Origin: Ruminococcaceae bacterium AM07-15
GTDB taxonomy: Bacteria; Bacillota; Clostridia; Oscillospirales; Butyricicoccaceae
Assembly: GCA_003477405.1 (NCBI GenBank)
Contig: QUDE01000011.1
Location: 32,856 to 94,086, forward strand
DNA: 61,231 nt
Direction of reading: 5' to 3'
The notes below the pieces were generated by a model. It was not told the DNA's origin, made no database searches, and saw nothing but the letters and a program-made list of their open reading frames with translations. This document shows positions 16,491 to 25,029 of the stretch, piece by piece. Each line of letters begins with the position of its first letter. Positions within the stretch are counted from its first letter, which is position 1. Both the position numbers and the translations under genes were made by a program.

Positions 16491-16520
16491 GCCGGCGTGG
16501 TAGAGAGAACCACGCCGGCC
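16490..16520 (+). terminator. Terminator after the XRE gene
   Basis: A perfect 12-bp inverted repeat GGCCGGCGTGGT/ACCACGCCGGCC with a seven-base loop starts at the stop codon. It separates the regulator from the transposase gene. Confidence 0.75.
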
Positions 16521-16554
16521 TATTGCCATATTACAGAGAAAGAGGGGCCGCCCC

Positions 16555-17601
16555 ATGAAAGGATATAGACACCTGACAGAGCATGACCGGAACAAAATTG
16601 CAAAGATGAAAAAAGAGGGGGCCACCCTGCGGGAGATAGGGGCGGCCCTCCATGTGAGCGCGGCCACCGTATGCCGGGAAATAAAGCGCGGGACATATAC
16701 ATACATGAACGCGGATTACATCGAGGTAACCGAGTACATCCCGGAGCGGTCACACCAGAGATACCGGGCCAACATGGAAGCGAAAGGGCCGGGCCTGAAA
16801 ATCGGAAATCACCGGGATTATGCGGAGAAATTGGAGGAGCTGATCGTGGATCAAGATTTTAGCCCCTCCGCCGCCCTGCATGAAATTGAAAACCACCCGG
16901 AGATTTACGGGGATTTTGGGATCCGGGTATGCCGTCAAACTCTGTATTCCTATGTGGACAAGAGGATCTTTGCGCGACTGACCAACAAGGATCTGCCCTT
17001 TAAGGAGTCCAGGAGAAAGACGAAAACCAAGCACATCCACCGTATAAAATCCGCCTCCAAGGGGGACAGCATAGAGAAAAGGCCGGAGGAAGTCAACACA
17101 CGCCAGGAGCCGGGACACTGGGAGATGGATCTGGTGGTGTCCTGCCGCGGCGGCCACAAGTGCCTCCTGGTGCTGACCGAGCGGGTGACGCGCCAGGAGA
17201 TTATGCGGCTGATCCCGGACAAGACCGCCGGCAGCGTGGTGCGGGCCTTGAACACAATAGAGCGGAAATATGGGAAACTGTTCCCGGCTGTTTTTAAGTC
17301 AATCACCGTGGACAATGGGTCAGAGTTCGCGGACTGCGCCGGCCTGGAGCAATCCGTATTAAAAAAGCGGGCGAAGCGCACGAAAATGTACTACTGTCAC
17401 CCATATTGTAGCAGCGAAAGAGGAAGCAACGAAAAGCAAAACCAGATGATCCGGCGGAAGTTTCCAAAGGGGACAAACTTTGATAAAGTTTCCCCAAAGG
17501 AGGTAAAAATGGTGGAGGACTGGCTGAACAGATACCCACGCAAGATCCTGGGATGGTACAGCAGCGCGGACATGTTCCGGGCACTGATCGAGGCCGTTTG
17601 A
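16555..17601 (+). CDS. IS30-family transposase
   Basis: This 348-residue DDE transposase has an N-terminal HTH ('KGYRHLTEHDRNKIAKMKKE', then 'LREIGAALHVSAATVCREIK') and the RNase-H-like core. Catalytic residues are Asp in 'HWEMDLVV', Asp in 'ITVDNGSEF' and Glu in 'SSERGSNEKQN'. The length is slightly below the IS30 norm. No convincing terminal inverted repeats were found around it, and base composition matches the phage genes, so it may belong to the phage rather than be a recent insertion. Confidence 0.88.
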   Translation: MKGYRHLTEHDRNKIAKMKKEGATLREIGAALHVSAATVCREIKRGTYTYMNADYIEVTEYIPERSHQRYRANMEAKGPGLKIGNHRDYAEKLEELIVDQDFSPSAALHEIENHPEIYGDFGIRVCRQTLYSYVDKRIFARLTNKDLPFKESRRKTKTKHIHRIKSASKGDSIEKRPEEVNTRQEPGHWEMDLVVSCRGGHKCLLVLTERVTRQEIMRLIPDKTAGSVVRALNTIERKYGKLFPAVFKSITVDNGSEFADCAGLEQSVLKKRAKRTKMYYCHPYCSSERGSNEKQNQMIRRKFPKGTNFDKVSPKEVKMVEDWLNRYPRKILGWYSSADMFRALIEAV

Positions 17602-17964
17602 AAATTTTTTTACTTTTTGTTACGCTTACCTATTGACATTTGCCAAAATTTTTCTTCCCCTTATATGTAACAATCATACCGGCTTCCTAACGTTCAGAAT
17701 GGTTTCTACTGTCTGCTGCGGTGTTTGGTTGGAATTGTCCAGCCAAAAGCCGATCCGTGGTGTTGTCTGCATTTTACTAAATACAAATTCAATGTATACA
17801 GAAAGAAATATATAAGGAGTGGGAGGGATTCCGCCGTAGTCGGCATTGTAGGAAAATCCAAAAGTTTAGATTTTCTCAAAATGCTTATCTTTTGGTCTTT
17901 GGTTCGGAATAGTGTAGTGCTGGCGGTCTATCTCTTGTTTTCGGTTGCTTGCTTCCTTACCGTA
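17602..17964. other. Junction region without a supported gene
   Basis: These 363 bases are AT-richer than both flanks and have no ORF with family support. A hairpin GAAAATC/GATTTTC lies near 17851-17875. At 17965 recognisable sigma-factor sequence begins abruptly, so the left end of the mobilizable element or a deletion junction lies here. Confidence 0.5.
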
Positions 17965-18162
17965 CATGAGCATTCTCTTGCGGCTGCTCTTGCCCGATTG
18001 CCGGAACAGACGCAGGAAGAAATCTTTTTGTACTACTTTCAGCACTTGACGCAGAAAGAAATCGGAGAACAAAGCGGCTGGACACGCAGCACAATCGGGC
18101 GGCATATACGGCTTGCCTTGAAGCGGCTGAAAGAGGAAATGGAGGTGCTGTCCCATGAGTAA
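17965..18162 (+). pseudogene. Sigma-70-like factor, C-terminal fragment
   Basis: The readable 65 residues are region 4 of a small sigma-70-family factor common in conjugative transposons: 'LAAALARLPEQTQEEIFLYY', then 'HLTQKEIGEQSGWTRSTIGR'. The upstream part of the frame (back to 17725) is unrelated hydrophobic sequence without homology, so the N-terminal half is missing. The stop overlaps the start of the next gene, as in intact elements. Confidence 0.7.
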
Positions 18163-18355
18163 CCGACTTCTCCCCTATGACACTATCATAAAGGCACATG
18201 AGGGCGACCCCATAGCGATACAAGCCGTCCTTGACCGATACGCTGGATATATCCGCTACTTCTCTAAGATGAACGGCTATTACAACTCTGATATGGAGGA
18301 CTACATCAGAACAAAGCTGATTGAAAGCCTGTTCAAGTTCCGGCTTGACCGATAA
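18155..18355 (+). CDS. Small HTH protein of conjugative transposons
   Basis: This 66-residue protein is of the type that follows the sigma factor in Tn916-like and related elements: 'IIKAHEGDPIAIQAVLDRYA' then 'GYIRYFSKMNGYYNSDMEDY'. It is probably a regulator of element transcription. It overlaps the sigma fragment by eight bases. A second version of the pair is at 48942-49605. Confidence 0.72.
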   Translation: MSNRLLPYDTIIKAHEGDPIAIQAVLDRYAGYIRYFSKMNGYYNSDMEDYIRTKLIESLFKFRLDR

Positions 18356-18941
18356 CATAGAAACTGAATATCCCGCCGCCCCGCAGCGGCACATGAAGCA
18401 GTAAATCCGAAAAAGATTTGCTGCTTTTTTTGCGCTCATTTTTGGCAAATTTCCAAAAGTTCCGTATTAGATAGTGAAACCAAAAAAGGCTGCCGTTTTT
18501 TTTAGACAGCGGGCAAAACGCAGCTTCCGAAACGCCTTATTGTCGGGAAAGACCGAGCCGCCGGAAAAGTTCTTGCCGGAAAGTCCGTCATTTTTGCTTT
18601 TTGCGGTGTTGTAGGGAGTAAGAGGAAGAACGCCAGCCCGCAGCCTTTTATGAAAAAGCTGGTTATAGATTTTCTGAAAAAGTGGCAGTAGGAAGTGAAC
18701 GGCAGTCCGGCAGTTTCTTAGAGCAAGATTCTACCGCAGTACCAAAATTCGCTTATCGCTCATTTTGCCCCTGCGGGAATCTTGTTGGGGAGTGCCTTCC
18801 CCAAACCCTGCCATGCGGCTTACGCCGCTTAAAAATCCCTCAAAATATTTTTTCGGATTTTTCAAAAACAGTTCCGCTTCACACCCTGTTTTTCTCCTAT
18901 TAGTGAGAGGACACCATACACAGAAAGGAGGTCTGTCGACC
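18356..18941. other. Non-coding region, possible oriT
   Basis: No supported gene lies in these 586 bases. Several inverted repeats occur, for example GGGGA...TCCCC near 18787-18802 and a T-tract with flanking repeat at about 18480-18515. Relaxase and MobC genes follow directly, and the transfer origin of such elements commonly lies upstream of mobC, so oriT is probably here. The nick site cannot be named. Confidence 0.4.
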
Positions 18942-19337
18942 ATGAAACGATACAACACACCGCACCGCAGCCGGGTAGTCAAAACACGCATGACCGAGGA
19001 AGAATACGCCGAGTTTGCAGAAAGGCTTTCTGCCTACAACATGAGCCAAGCCGAGTTTATCCGGCAAGCCATAACCGGGGCAGCCATACGCCCCATCATA
19101 ACCGTTTCTCCCGTCAATGATGAGCTGCTTGCCGCTGTTGGGAAGCTGACCGCCGAATACGGCAGGATCGGCGGCAACTTAAACCAGATAGCCCGGACGC
19201 TGAACGAGTGGCACAGCCCCTACCCGCAGCTTGCCGGGGAGGTACGGGCGGCGGTTTCCGACCTTGCTGCCCTAAAGTTTGAAATCTTGCAGAAAGTGGG
19301 TGACGCTGTTGGCAACATTCAAACATATCAGCTCTAA
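18942..19337 (+). CDS. MobC-like relaxosome protein
   Basis: This 131-residue protein has the ribbon-helix-helix start 'TRMTEEEYAEFAERLSAYNM' and the MobC signature 'IGGNLNQIARTLNE' in its C-terminal half. MobC helps open oriT DNA for the relaxase. AAAGGAGG lies before ATG 18942. It overlaps the relaxase gene by about 30 bases. Confidence 0.85.
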   Translation: MKRYNTPHRSRVVKTRMTEEEYAEFAERLSAYNMSQAEFIRQAITGAAIRPIITVSPVNDELLAAVGKLTAEYGRIGGNLNQIARTLNEWHSPYPQLAGEVRAAVSDLAALKFEILQKVGDAVGNIQTYQL

Positions 19338-20931
19338 AAATGCCGACTATGGCGCAGCGGAAGCCTACCTCACATTTGAGCATGACGAGTTTACCATGAA
19401 GCCCACCCTTGATGGAAACGGGCGGCTGATACCGAGGGAGGATTACCGCATTTCTTCCCTCAACTGCGGGGGCGAGGATTTCGCTGTTGCCTGTATGCGG
19501 GCGAATCTCCGCTATGAGAAAAATCAAAAACGGGAAGATGTGAAAAGCCACCACTATATCATCAGCTTTGACCCACGGGACGGGACAGACAACGGCTTGA
19601 CCGTAGACCAGGCGCAGGAGCTGGGCGAGAAGTTCTGTAAAGAGCATTTCCCCGGACACCAAGCCCTTGTATGCACCCACCCGGACGGGCATAACCACAG
19701 CGGCAATATCCATGTGCATATCGTCATCAACTCCCTGCGAATTTATGAAGTCCCGCTTCTGCCCTACATGGACAGACCAGCCGACACAAGGGCGGGCTGC
19801 AAGCACCGCTGCACCAATGCCGCTATGGAATATTTCAAGAGTGAAGTCATGGAGATGTGCCACCGGGAGGGGCTTTACCAAATCGACCTCTTGAACGGTA
19901 GCAAGGAACGGATAACAGAACGAGAGTACTGGGCGGCAAAGAAAGGGCAGCTTGCCCTTGATAAAGAGAACGCCACCAGAGAAGCCGCCGGACAGCCGAC
20001 CAAGCCCACCAAGTTTGAAACGGACAAGGCGAAGCTGCGCCGGACGATACGGCAGGCACTTTCCCAAGCTACCAGCTTTGACGAGTTTTCTTCCCTTTTG
20101 CTGCGGGAGGGCGTGACCGTCAAGGAGAGCCGAGGGCGGCTTTCCTACCTCACGCCGGACAGGACAAAGCCTATCACAGCCCGGAAGCTTGGGGACGATT
20201 TTGACAAGGCTGCTGTCCTTGCCCTGCTTACACAGAACGCCCACAGAGCCGCCAAACAGACCAAAGCCATACCCGAATACCCTGTCGCAGTTAAAAAGCC
20301 GTCACAAGGGGAAAAACCCACAAAAACCACCCCGGCAGACAACACCTTGCAGCGCATGGTTGACCGGGAAGCCAAGCGAGCCGAGGGCAAGGGCGTGGGC
20401 TATGACCGCTGGGCGGCAAAGTACAATCTAAAGCAAATGGCGGCTACCGTTACCGCCTACCAGCAGTACGGCTTTTCTTCCCCGGAGGAACTGGACGAAG
20501 CCTGCTCTGCTGCCTATGCCGCCATGCAGGAAAGCCTTACAGAGCTGAAGCAGGTGGAAAAGACGCTGGACGGGAAAAAGGAGCTGCAACGGCAGGTGCT
20601 TGCCTATTCCAAGACCCGCCCTGTCCGGGACGGGCTGAAACAGCAGAAAAACGCCAAAGCAAAAGCAGCCTACCGACAGAAGCACGAAAGCGACTTTATC
20701 ATAGCAGACGCAGCCGCCCGCTATTTCAAAGAAAACGGCATTTCCAAGCTGCCGGGCTATAAAGCCCTGCAAGCCGAGATTGAAAGCCTTATCCAAGAGA
20801 AAAACAGCGGCTACAACGATTACCGGGCAAAACGGGAGGAATACCGCCGCTTACAGACTGTCAAGGGCAATATCGACCAGATTTTACGCAGGGAACGCAA
20901 GCCTGTGAAAAAGCAGGAACAGGAGCGATAA
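19309..20931 (+). CDS. MobA-type relaxase
   Basis: This 540-residue relaxase nicks oriT to start conjugal transfer. It begins 'ATFKHISSKNADYGAAEAYL' and has the three-His metal motif in 'HPDGHNHSGNIHVHIVINS' (residues about 120-138). The C-terminal half is a long charged helical region. TTG 19309 is chosen because family members begin at this sequence; an upstream ATG at 19279 is possible. It overlaps mobC, so the two are coupled. Confidence 0.88.
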   Translation: MATFKHISSKNADYGAAEAYLTFEHDEFTMKPTLDGNGRLIPREDYRISSLNCGGEDFAVACMRANLRYEKNQKREDVKSHHYIISFDPRDGTDNGLTVDQAQELGEKFCKEHFPGHQALVCTHPDGHNHSGNIHVHIVINSLRIYEVPLLPYMDRPADTRAGCKHRCTNAAMEYFKSEVMEMCHREGLYQIDLLNGSKERITEREYWAAKKGQLALDKENATREAAGQPTKPTKFETDKAKLRRTIRQALSQATSFDEFSSLLLREGVTVKESRGRLSYLTPDRTKPITARKLGDDFDKAAVLALLTQNAHRAAKQTKAIPEYPVAVKKPSQGEKPTKTTPADNTLQRMVDREAKRAEGKGVGYDRWAAKYNLKQMAATVTAYQQYGFSSPEELDEACSAAYAAMQESLTELKQVEKTLDGKKELQRQVLAYSKTRPVRDGLKQQKNAKAKAAYRQKHESDFIIADAAARYFKENGISKLPGYKALQAEIESLIQEKNSGYNDYRAKREEYRRLQTVKGNIDQILRRERKPVKKQEQER

Positions 20932-21115
20932 AAACCGCCCCCAAATGTACCCGAACCCATACAGAACAAGGGGGCTGCCCCGTACCCTATCCGCAATACC
21001 AAAGGATTTTTTAACGGGCTTACAGGGCAGAAAAACCCCGAAAATGATACCGAGATGATACAGAATTACCGCCGATACCGTCACACCAGCGGAAACGGCA
21101 GAAAGGAGCGCACCC

Positions 21116-21328
21116 ATGCCAAGAATGAGCAAGAAACGGCGGCTGGAATGGTCTTTTTTCCTGCGGCAAGTGAAAGTCGGGAATACCACCTGCGACCGTA
21201 TCACATACAACGACCTCTGCCGGGGCTGTACCCATAGCTGCAAGCAGAGCTTCCGGGCGGTTATCATACTCTGCCCCCGCTACTACTCCAAACGCCGGAA
21301 AAAGGAGGACAGGGACAATGGCAGATAA
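21116..21328 (+). CDS. Small Cys-rich element protein
   Basis: This 70-residue protein has 'CRGCTHSCKQSFRAVIILCP' and a basic end. The Cys pattern suggests a small zinc-binding fold. A relative with the same core is at 43021 in the conjugative element. Function is unknown. AAAGGAGC lies upstream, and it overlaps the next gene by 11 bases. Confidence 0.6.
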   Translation: MPRMSKKRRLEWSFFLRQVKVGNTTCDRITYNDLCRGCTHSCKQSFRAVIILCPRYYSKRRKKEDRDNGR

Positions 21329-22067
21329 CCGCAAGTATTACTACCTCAAGCTGAAAGAGAACTTTTTTGACAGCGACTCCATTGTGCTGCTGGAAGATAT
21401 GAAAGACGGGATTTTATATTCCAATATCCTCTTGAAGCTGTACTTAAAATCGCTGAAAAACGGCGGGAAGTTGCAGCTTGACGAGCATATCCCCTACACA
21501 GCGCAGATGATAGCGACACTGACCCGCCACCAGATAGGGACGGTTGAAAGGGCTTTAGAGATTTTCCGGCAGTTGGGGCTTGTGGAGCAGCTTGACAGCG
21601 GGGCTTTTTATATGACCGATATTGAGCTGATGATAGGACAGTCCTCTACCGAAGCCGAGCGAAAACGGGCTGCAAGGCTGGAAAACAAGGCACTTTTACC
21701 GTCTCGGACAAAAGGCGGACATTTGTCCGACATTCGTCCACCAGAGATAGAGATAGAGTTAGAGAAAGAGATAGAGATAGAAAAAGAGAGAGAGGGAGAA
21801 ACGGGACACCCCGCCCCCGCCGCTTATGGCAGATACAACAATGTGATACTGACCGATACAGAGCTTTCCGGGCTGAAAACAGAGCTGCCCGACAAGTGGG
21901 AGTATTATATTGACCGGCTTTCCTGCCATATCGCTTCCACCGGGAAGCAGTACCACAGCCATGCAGCCACCATTTACAAGTGGGCGCAGGAGGACGCTGC
22001 CAAAGGCAAGGCTGCCCCGAAACAGGGCATACCCGATTATTCATGCAAGGAGGGTGAGAGCTTATGA
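21318..22067 (+). CDS. Phage-replisome-organizer-like replication protein
   Basis: This 249-residue protein matches the N-terminal replisome-organizer family: 'KYYYLKLKENFFDSDSIVLL' then 'GILYSNILLKLYLKSL'. These proteins bind the origin and load the helicase loader. A near-perfect purine hexamer repeat (about 21743-21800) encodes a Glu/Ile-rich linker ('EIEIELEKEIEIEKER'). It is coupled (ATGA-type overlap) to the DnaC-like gene. Confidence 0.8.
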   Translation: MADNRKYYYLKLKENFFDSDSIVLLEDMKDGILYSNILLKLYLKSLKNGGKLQLDEHIPYTAQMIATLTRHQIGTVERALEIFRQLGLVEQLDSGAFYMTDIELMIGQSSTEAERKRAARLENKALLPSRTKGGHLSDIRPPEIEIELEKEIEIEKEREGETGHPAPAAYGRYNNVILTDTELSGLKTELPDKWEYYIDRLSCHIASTGKQYHSHAATIYKWAQEDAAKGKAAPKQGIPDYSCKEGESL

Positions 22068-22921
22068 GAAACGAGATTGAAGCTATGATTACGGACATTA
22101 CAGCCACTACCGCCGAAGCGGAGGACTACACAGGCGAGGACGGGCTTTTATACTGCGGCAAGTGCCATACGCCCAAAGAAGCCTACTTTTCAAAAGAAAC
22201 CGCCCAATGGTTAGGGCATGACCGACACCCGGCAGAGTGCGACTGCCAGCGGGCAGCCCGTGAAAAACGGGAAGCCGCTGAAAGCAGACAGAAGCACCTT
22301 GAAAAAGTGGAGGACTTGAAACGCCGGGGCTTTACCGACCCTGCTATGCGGAACTGGACATTTGAGCATGACAACGGCAGAAACCCGCAGACCGAAACCG
22401 CCCGCTTTTATGTGGAGAGCTGGGAAACCATGCAGGCTGAAAATATCGGCTACCTGTTTTGGGGCGGCGTGGGGAAAGGAAAAAGCTACCTTGCCGCCTG
22501 TATCGCCAACGCCCTTATGGAGAAAGAGGTTGCCGTCTGTATGACAAACTTTGCAACAATACTCAATGACCTTGCTGCCAGCTTTGAGGGCAGGAACGAA
22601 TATATTTCCCGCCTTTGCAGCTATCCCCTGCTGATACTTGATGATTTCGGTATGGAGCGAGGGACAGAATACGGGCTGGAACAGGTTTACAGCGTGATTG
22701 ACAGTCGTTACCGAAGCAGCAAGCCGCTGATCGCCACGACCAACCTCACGCTGGAGGAATTGCAGCACCCGCAGGACACGCCCCACGCCCGTATCTATGA
22801 CAGGCTGACTTCCATGTGCGCCCCCGTCCGCTTCACGGGCAGCAATTTCCGAAAGGAAACCGCACAGGAAAAGCTGGAACGATTAAAGCAACTGACGAAG
22901 CAGCGAAAGGAGAGCCTATGA
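22064..22921 (+). CDS. DnaC-like helicase loader ATPase
   Basis: This 285-residue AAA+ protein has Walker A 'GGVGKGKS' (residues about 135-142) and Walker B 'PLLILDDFG' (about 188-196). The N-terminus holds a four-Cys cluster in 'LLYCGKCHTPK' and 'CDCQRAA', probably zinc-binding. It loads the replicative helicase onto element DNA together with the upstream replisome organizer. Confidence 0.87.
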   Translation: MRNEIEAMITDITATTAEAEDYTGEDGLLYCGKCHTPKEAYFSKETAQWLGHDRHPAECDCQRAAREKREAAESRQKHLEKVEDLKRRGFTDPAMRNWTFEHDNGRNPQTETARFYVESWETMQAENIGYLFWGGVGKGKSYLAACIANALMEKEVAVCMTNFATILNDLAASFEGRNEYISRLCSYPLLILDDFGMERGTEYGLEQVYSVIDSRYRSSKPLIATTNLTLEELQHPQDTPHARIYDRLTSMCAPVRFTGSNFRKETAQEKLERLKQLTKQRKESL

Positions 22922-23106
22922 CAGAAACCAAACAGACAAGCACCACCAAAACAGACCGCCGCCCGGACTGTGTAACGGAAATCCGCATGGGCAACTCCGT
23001 CCTTACCGTTTCCGGATTCTTCAAGCAGGGCGCAACCGACACCGCAGCCGACAAGATGATGAAAGTGCTGGAAGCGGAAGCTGCTACACAAAAAACGGCG
23101 ATTTGA
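22918..23106 (+). CDS. TnpW-like transposon-encoded protein
   Basis: This 62-residue protein matches the small TnpW family found beside TnpX: 'TEIRMGNSVLTVSGFFKQGA' and 'TAADKMMKVLEAE'. Role unknown. It overlaps the ATPase gene by four bases. Confidence 0.8.
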   Translation: MTETKQTSTTKTDRRPDCVTEIRMGNSVLTVSGFFKQGATDTAADKMMKVLEAEAATQKTAI

Positions 23107-23217
23107 CCGACCATAAAGAAGCAGATTTGACGCTTTTGCCGCTATACAGACAGCCGCCCCATGTGGTACAATCAAGGTACGGAATAGTGGGGCTGGCTGT
23201 CGGAAACGGAGGATTTT

Positions 23218-24828
23218 ATGTTAAGACAGACCAACCAACAACCAATTACCGCCCTTTACCCAAGACTTTCCCATGAGGACGAGCTGCAAGGCGAGAGCAA
23301 TTCCATTTCCAATCAGAAGCGTATCCTTGAAACCTATGCAAAGCAGAACGGCTTTTCCAATCTGCGCTGGTACACGGACGACGGTTATTCTGGTGCAAAC
23401 TTTCAAAGACCCGGTTTTCAAGCCATGCTTGCGGACATTGAAGCCGGAAAAGTCGGGACAGTTATCGTAAAGGATATGTCGAGGTTAGGGCGAAACTACC
23501 TGCAAGTGGGAATGTACACGGAAATGGTTTTCCCACAGAAAGGCGTCCGCTTCATCGCTATCAATGACGGAGTGGACAGCGCACAGGGCGACAATGACTT
23601 TGCCCCGCTGCGGAATATCTTTAACGAATGGCTGGTGAGAGATACGAGCAAGAAAATCAAAGCAGTAAAACGCTCAAAAGGTATGAGTGGCAAGCCCATC
23701 ACAAGCAAACCTGTGTATGGCTACCTCATGGACGAGGACGAAAATTTCATTATTGACGAGGAAGCTGCACCCGTAGTTAAGCAGATATACAACCTCTGCC
23801 TTGCCGGGAACGGTCCGACCAAGATAGCCCGTATGCTCACAGAGCAGCAAATCCCCACGCCGGGGACGCTGGAATACCGCAGGACGGGCAGCACCCGCCG
23901 CTACCACCCCGGCTATGAGTGCAAGTGGGCGACCAATACCGTTGTGCATATCCTTGAAAACCGGGAATACACGGGCTGCCTGGTAAACTTCAAGACGGAA
24001 AAACTCTCTTACAAAGTCAAGCACAGCGTAGAAAACCCGGAGGAAAAGCAAGCGATATTCGAGAACCACCACGAGCCTATCATAGACACCCAAACATGGG
24101 AACGGGTGCAGGAGCTTCGCAAGCAGCGCAAACGCCCCAACCGCTATGATGAAGTGGGCTTGTTCTCCGGCATACTGTTCTGTGCAGACTGCGGCAGTGT
24201 GATGTATCAGCAGCGATACCAGACGGACAAGCGCAAGCAGGACTGTTATATCTGCGGCAACTACAAGAAACGCACCCATGACTGTACGGCGCACTTTATC
24301 CGCACCGACCTCTTGACCGCTGGTGTACTCTCCAATCTGCGGAAAGTGACCAGCTATGCGGCAAAGCATGAAGCCCGGTTTATGAAGCTCCTGATTGAGC
24401 AGAACGAGGACGGGGGCAAGCGCAGGAACGCCGCCAAGAAAAAGGAGCTGGAAGCCACCGAGAAACGCATAGCCGAGTTATCCGCTATCTTCAAGCGGCT
24501 GTATGAGGACAGTGTGACCGGGCGCATATCAGACGAGCGTTTCACAGAGCTGTCGGCAGACTATGAAGCAGAACAACGGGAGCTGAAAGAAAGAGCCGCC
24601 GCTATCCAAGCGGAGCTTTCCAAAGCACAGGAAGCCACCGTGAACGCAGAAAAGTTTATGAATGTTGTCCGGCGGCATACCAGCTTTGAAGAACTTACCC
24701 CTACTCTGCTGCGGGAGTTTGTAGAGAAAATCGTTGTGCATGAGTGCAGCTATGACGAGAACAAGACCCGCAGACAGGACATTGAGATTTATTATTCTTT
24801 TGTTGGCAAGGTGGACTTGCCCGAATAA
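23218..24828 (+). CDS. tnpX: Large serine recombinase, TnpX family
   Basis: This 536-residue site-specific recombinase excises and integrates the element. The resolvase domain (about 10-150) has the catalytic Ser in 'YPRLSHEDELQGES' (residue 19) and '[18 protein letters not shown]'. A recombinase domain follows, then a zinc ribbon with 'LFCADCGSVMY' and 'CYICGNY' (about 323-350), and a coiled coil (about 395-470). The length is 25% below Tn4451 TnpX but typical of this branch. A second family member is at 50334. Confidence 0.93.
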   Translation: MLRQTNQQPITALYPRLSHEDELQGESNSISNQKRILETYAKQNGFSNLRWYTDDGYSGANFQRPGFQAMLADIEAGKVGTVIVKDMSRLGRNYLQVGMYTEMVFPQKGVRFIAINDGVDSAQGDNDFAPLRNIFNEWLVRDTSKKIKAVKRSKGMSGKPITSKPVYGYLMDEDENFIIDEEAAPVVKQIYNLCLAGNGPTKIARMLTEQQIPTPGTLEYRRTGSTRRYHPGYECKWATNTVVHILENREYTGCLVNFKTEKLSYKVKHSVENPEEKQAIFENHHEPIIDTQTWERVQELRKQRKRPNRYDEVGLFSGILFCADCGSVMYQQRYQTDKRKQDCYICGNYKKRTHDCTAHFIRTDLLTAGVLSNLRKVTSYAAKHEARFMKLLIEQNEDGGKRRNAAKKKELEATEKRIAELSAIFKRLYEDSVTGRISDERFTELSADYEAEQRELKERAAAIQAELSKAQEATVNAEKFMNVVRRHTSFEELTPTLLREFVEKIVVHECSYDENKTRRQDIEIYYSFVGKVDLPE

Positions 24829-24836
24829 CCGCCCGA

Positions 24837-24885
24837 CCTATCCGACACAAGAGCTAAGTGCCGGATAGGAACGGCAAAATTTTTT
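24837..24885 (+). terminator. Terminator after tnpX
   Basis: An 8-bp stem CCTATCCG/CGGATAGG (24837-24844 with 24862-24869) is followed after nine bases by a T-run (24880-24885). The right attachment end of the element lies between here and 24919. Confidence 0.65.
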
Positions 24886-24918
24886 ACACTTCTATTACTT
24901 CTTTATCGCACATCAATA

Positions 24919-25017
24919 AAGTCCCAGGGCATCAAGCAGCTCATGGCGGGCGGCGGCGTTGCCCTCATCGGTATGATTCTGGTGCCTCTGCTCTCCAACC
25001 TCCTGACCGCTGGTTAA
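24919..25017 (+). pseudogene. Maff2-type protein, C-terminal 32 codons
   Basis: The frame 'SQGIKQLMAGGGVALIGMIL' and 'VPLLSNLLTAG' is the end of a Maff2-family small membrane protein, which precedes the VirB6-like gene in Tn1549-like elements and probably forms the pilin-like part of the transfer channel. Everything upstream is replaced by tnpX-element sequence. The N-terminal half is not in the window. Confidence 0.75.
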
Positions 25018-25029
25018 GGGAGGGATTCC

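Noticed and set aside
16555..17601. IS30 transposase as a complete insertion sequence
   Set aside because: No terminal inverted repeats or target duplication could be found.
17600..24905. Similar AT-rich runs at 17600 and 24877 as element ends
   Set aside because: Both contain AAAATTTTTT followed by pyrimidine-rich sequence, but similarity is low-complexity and not a clear direct repeat.
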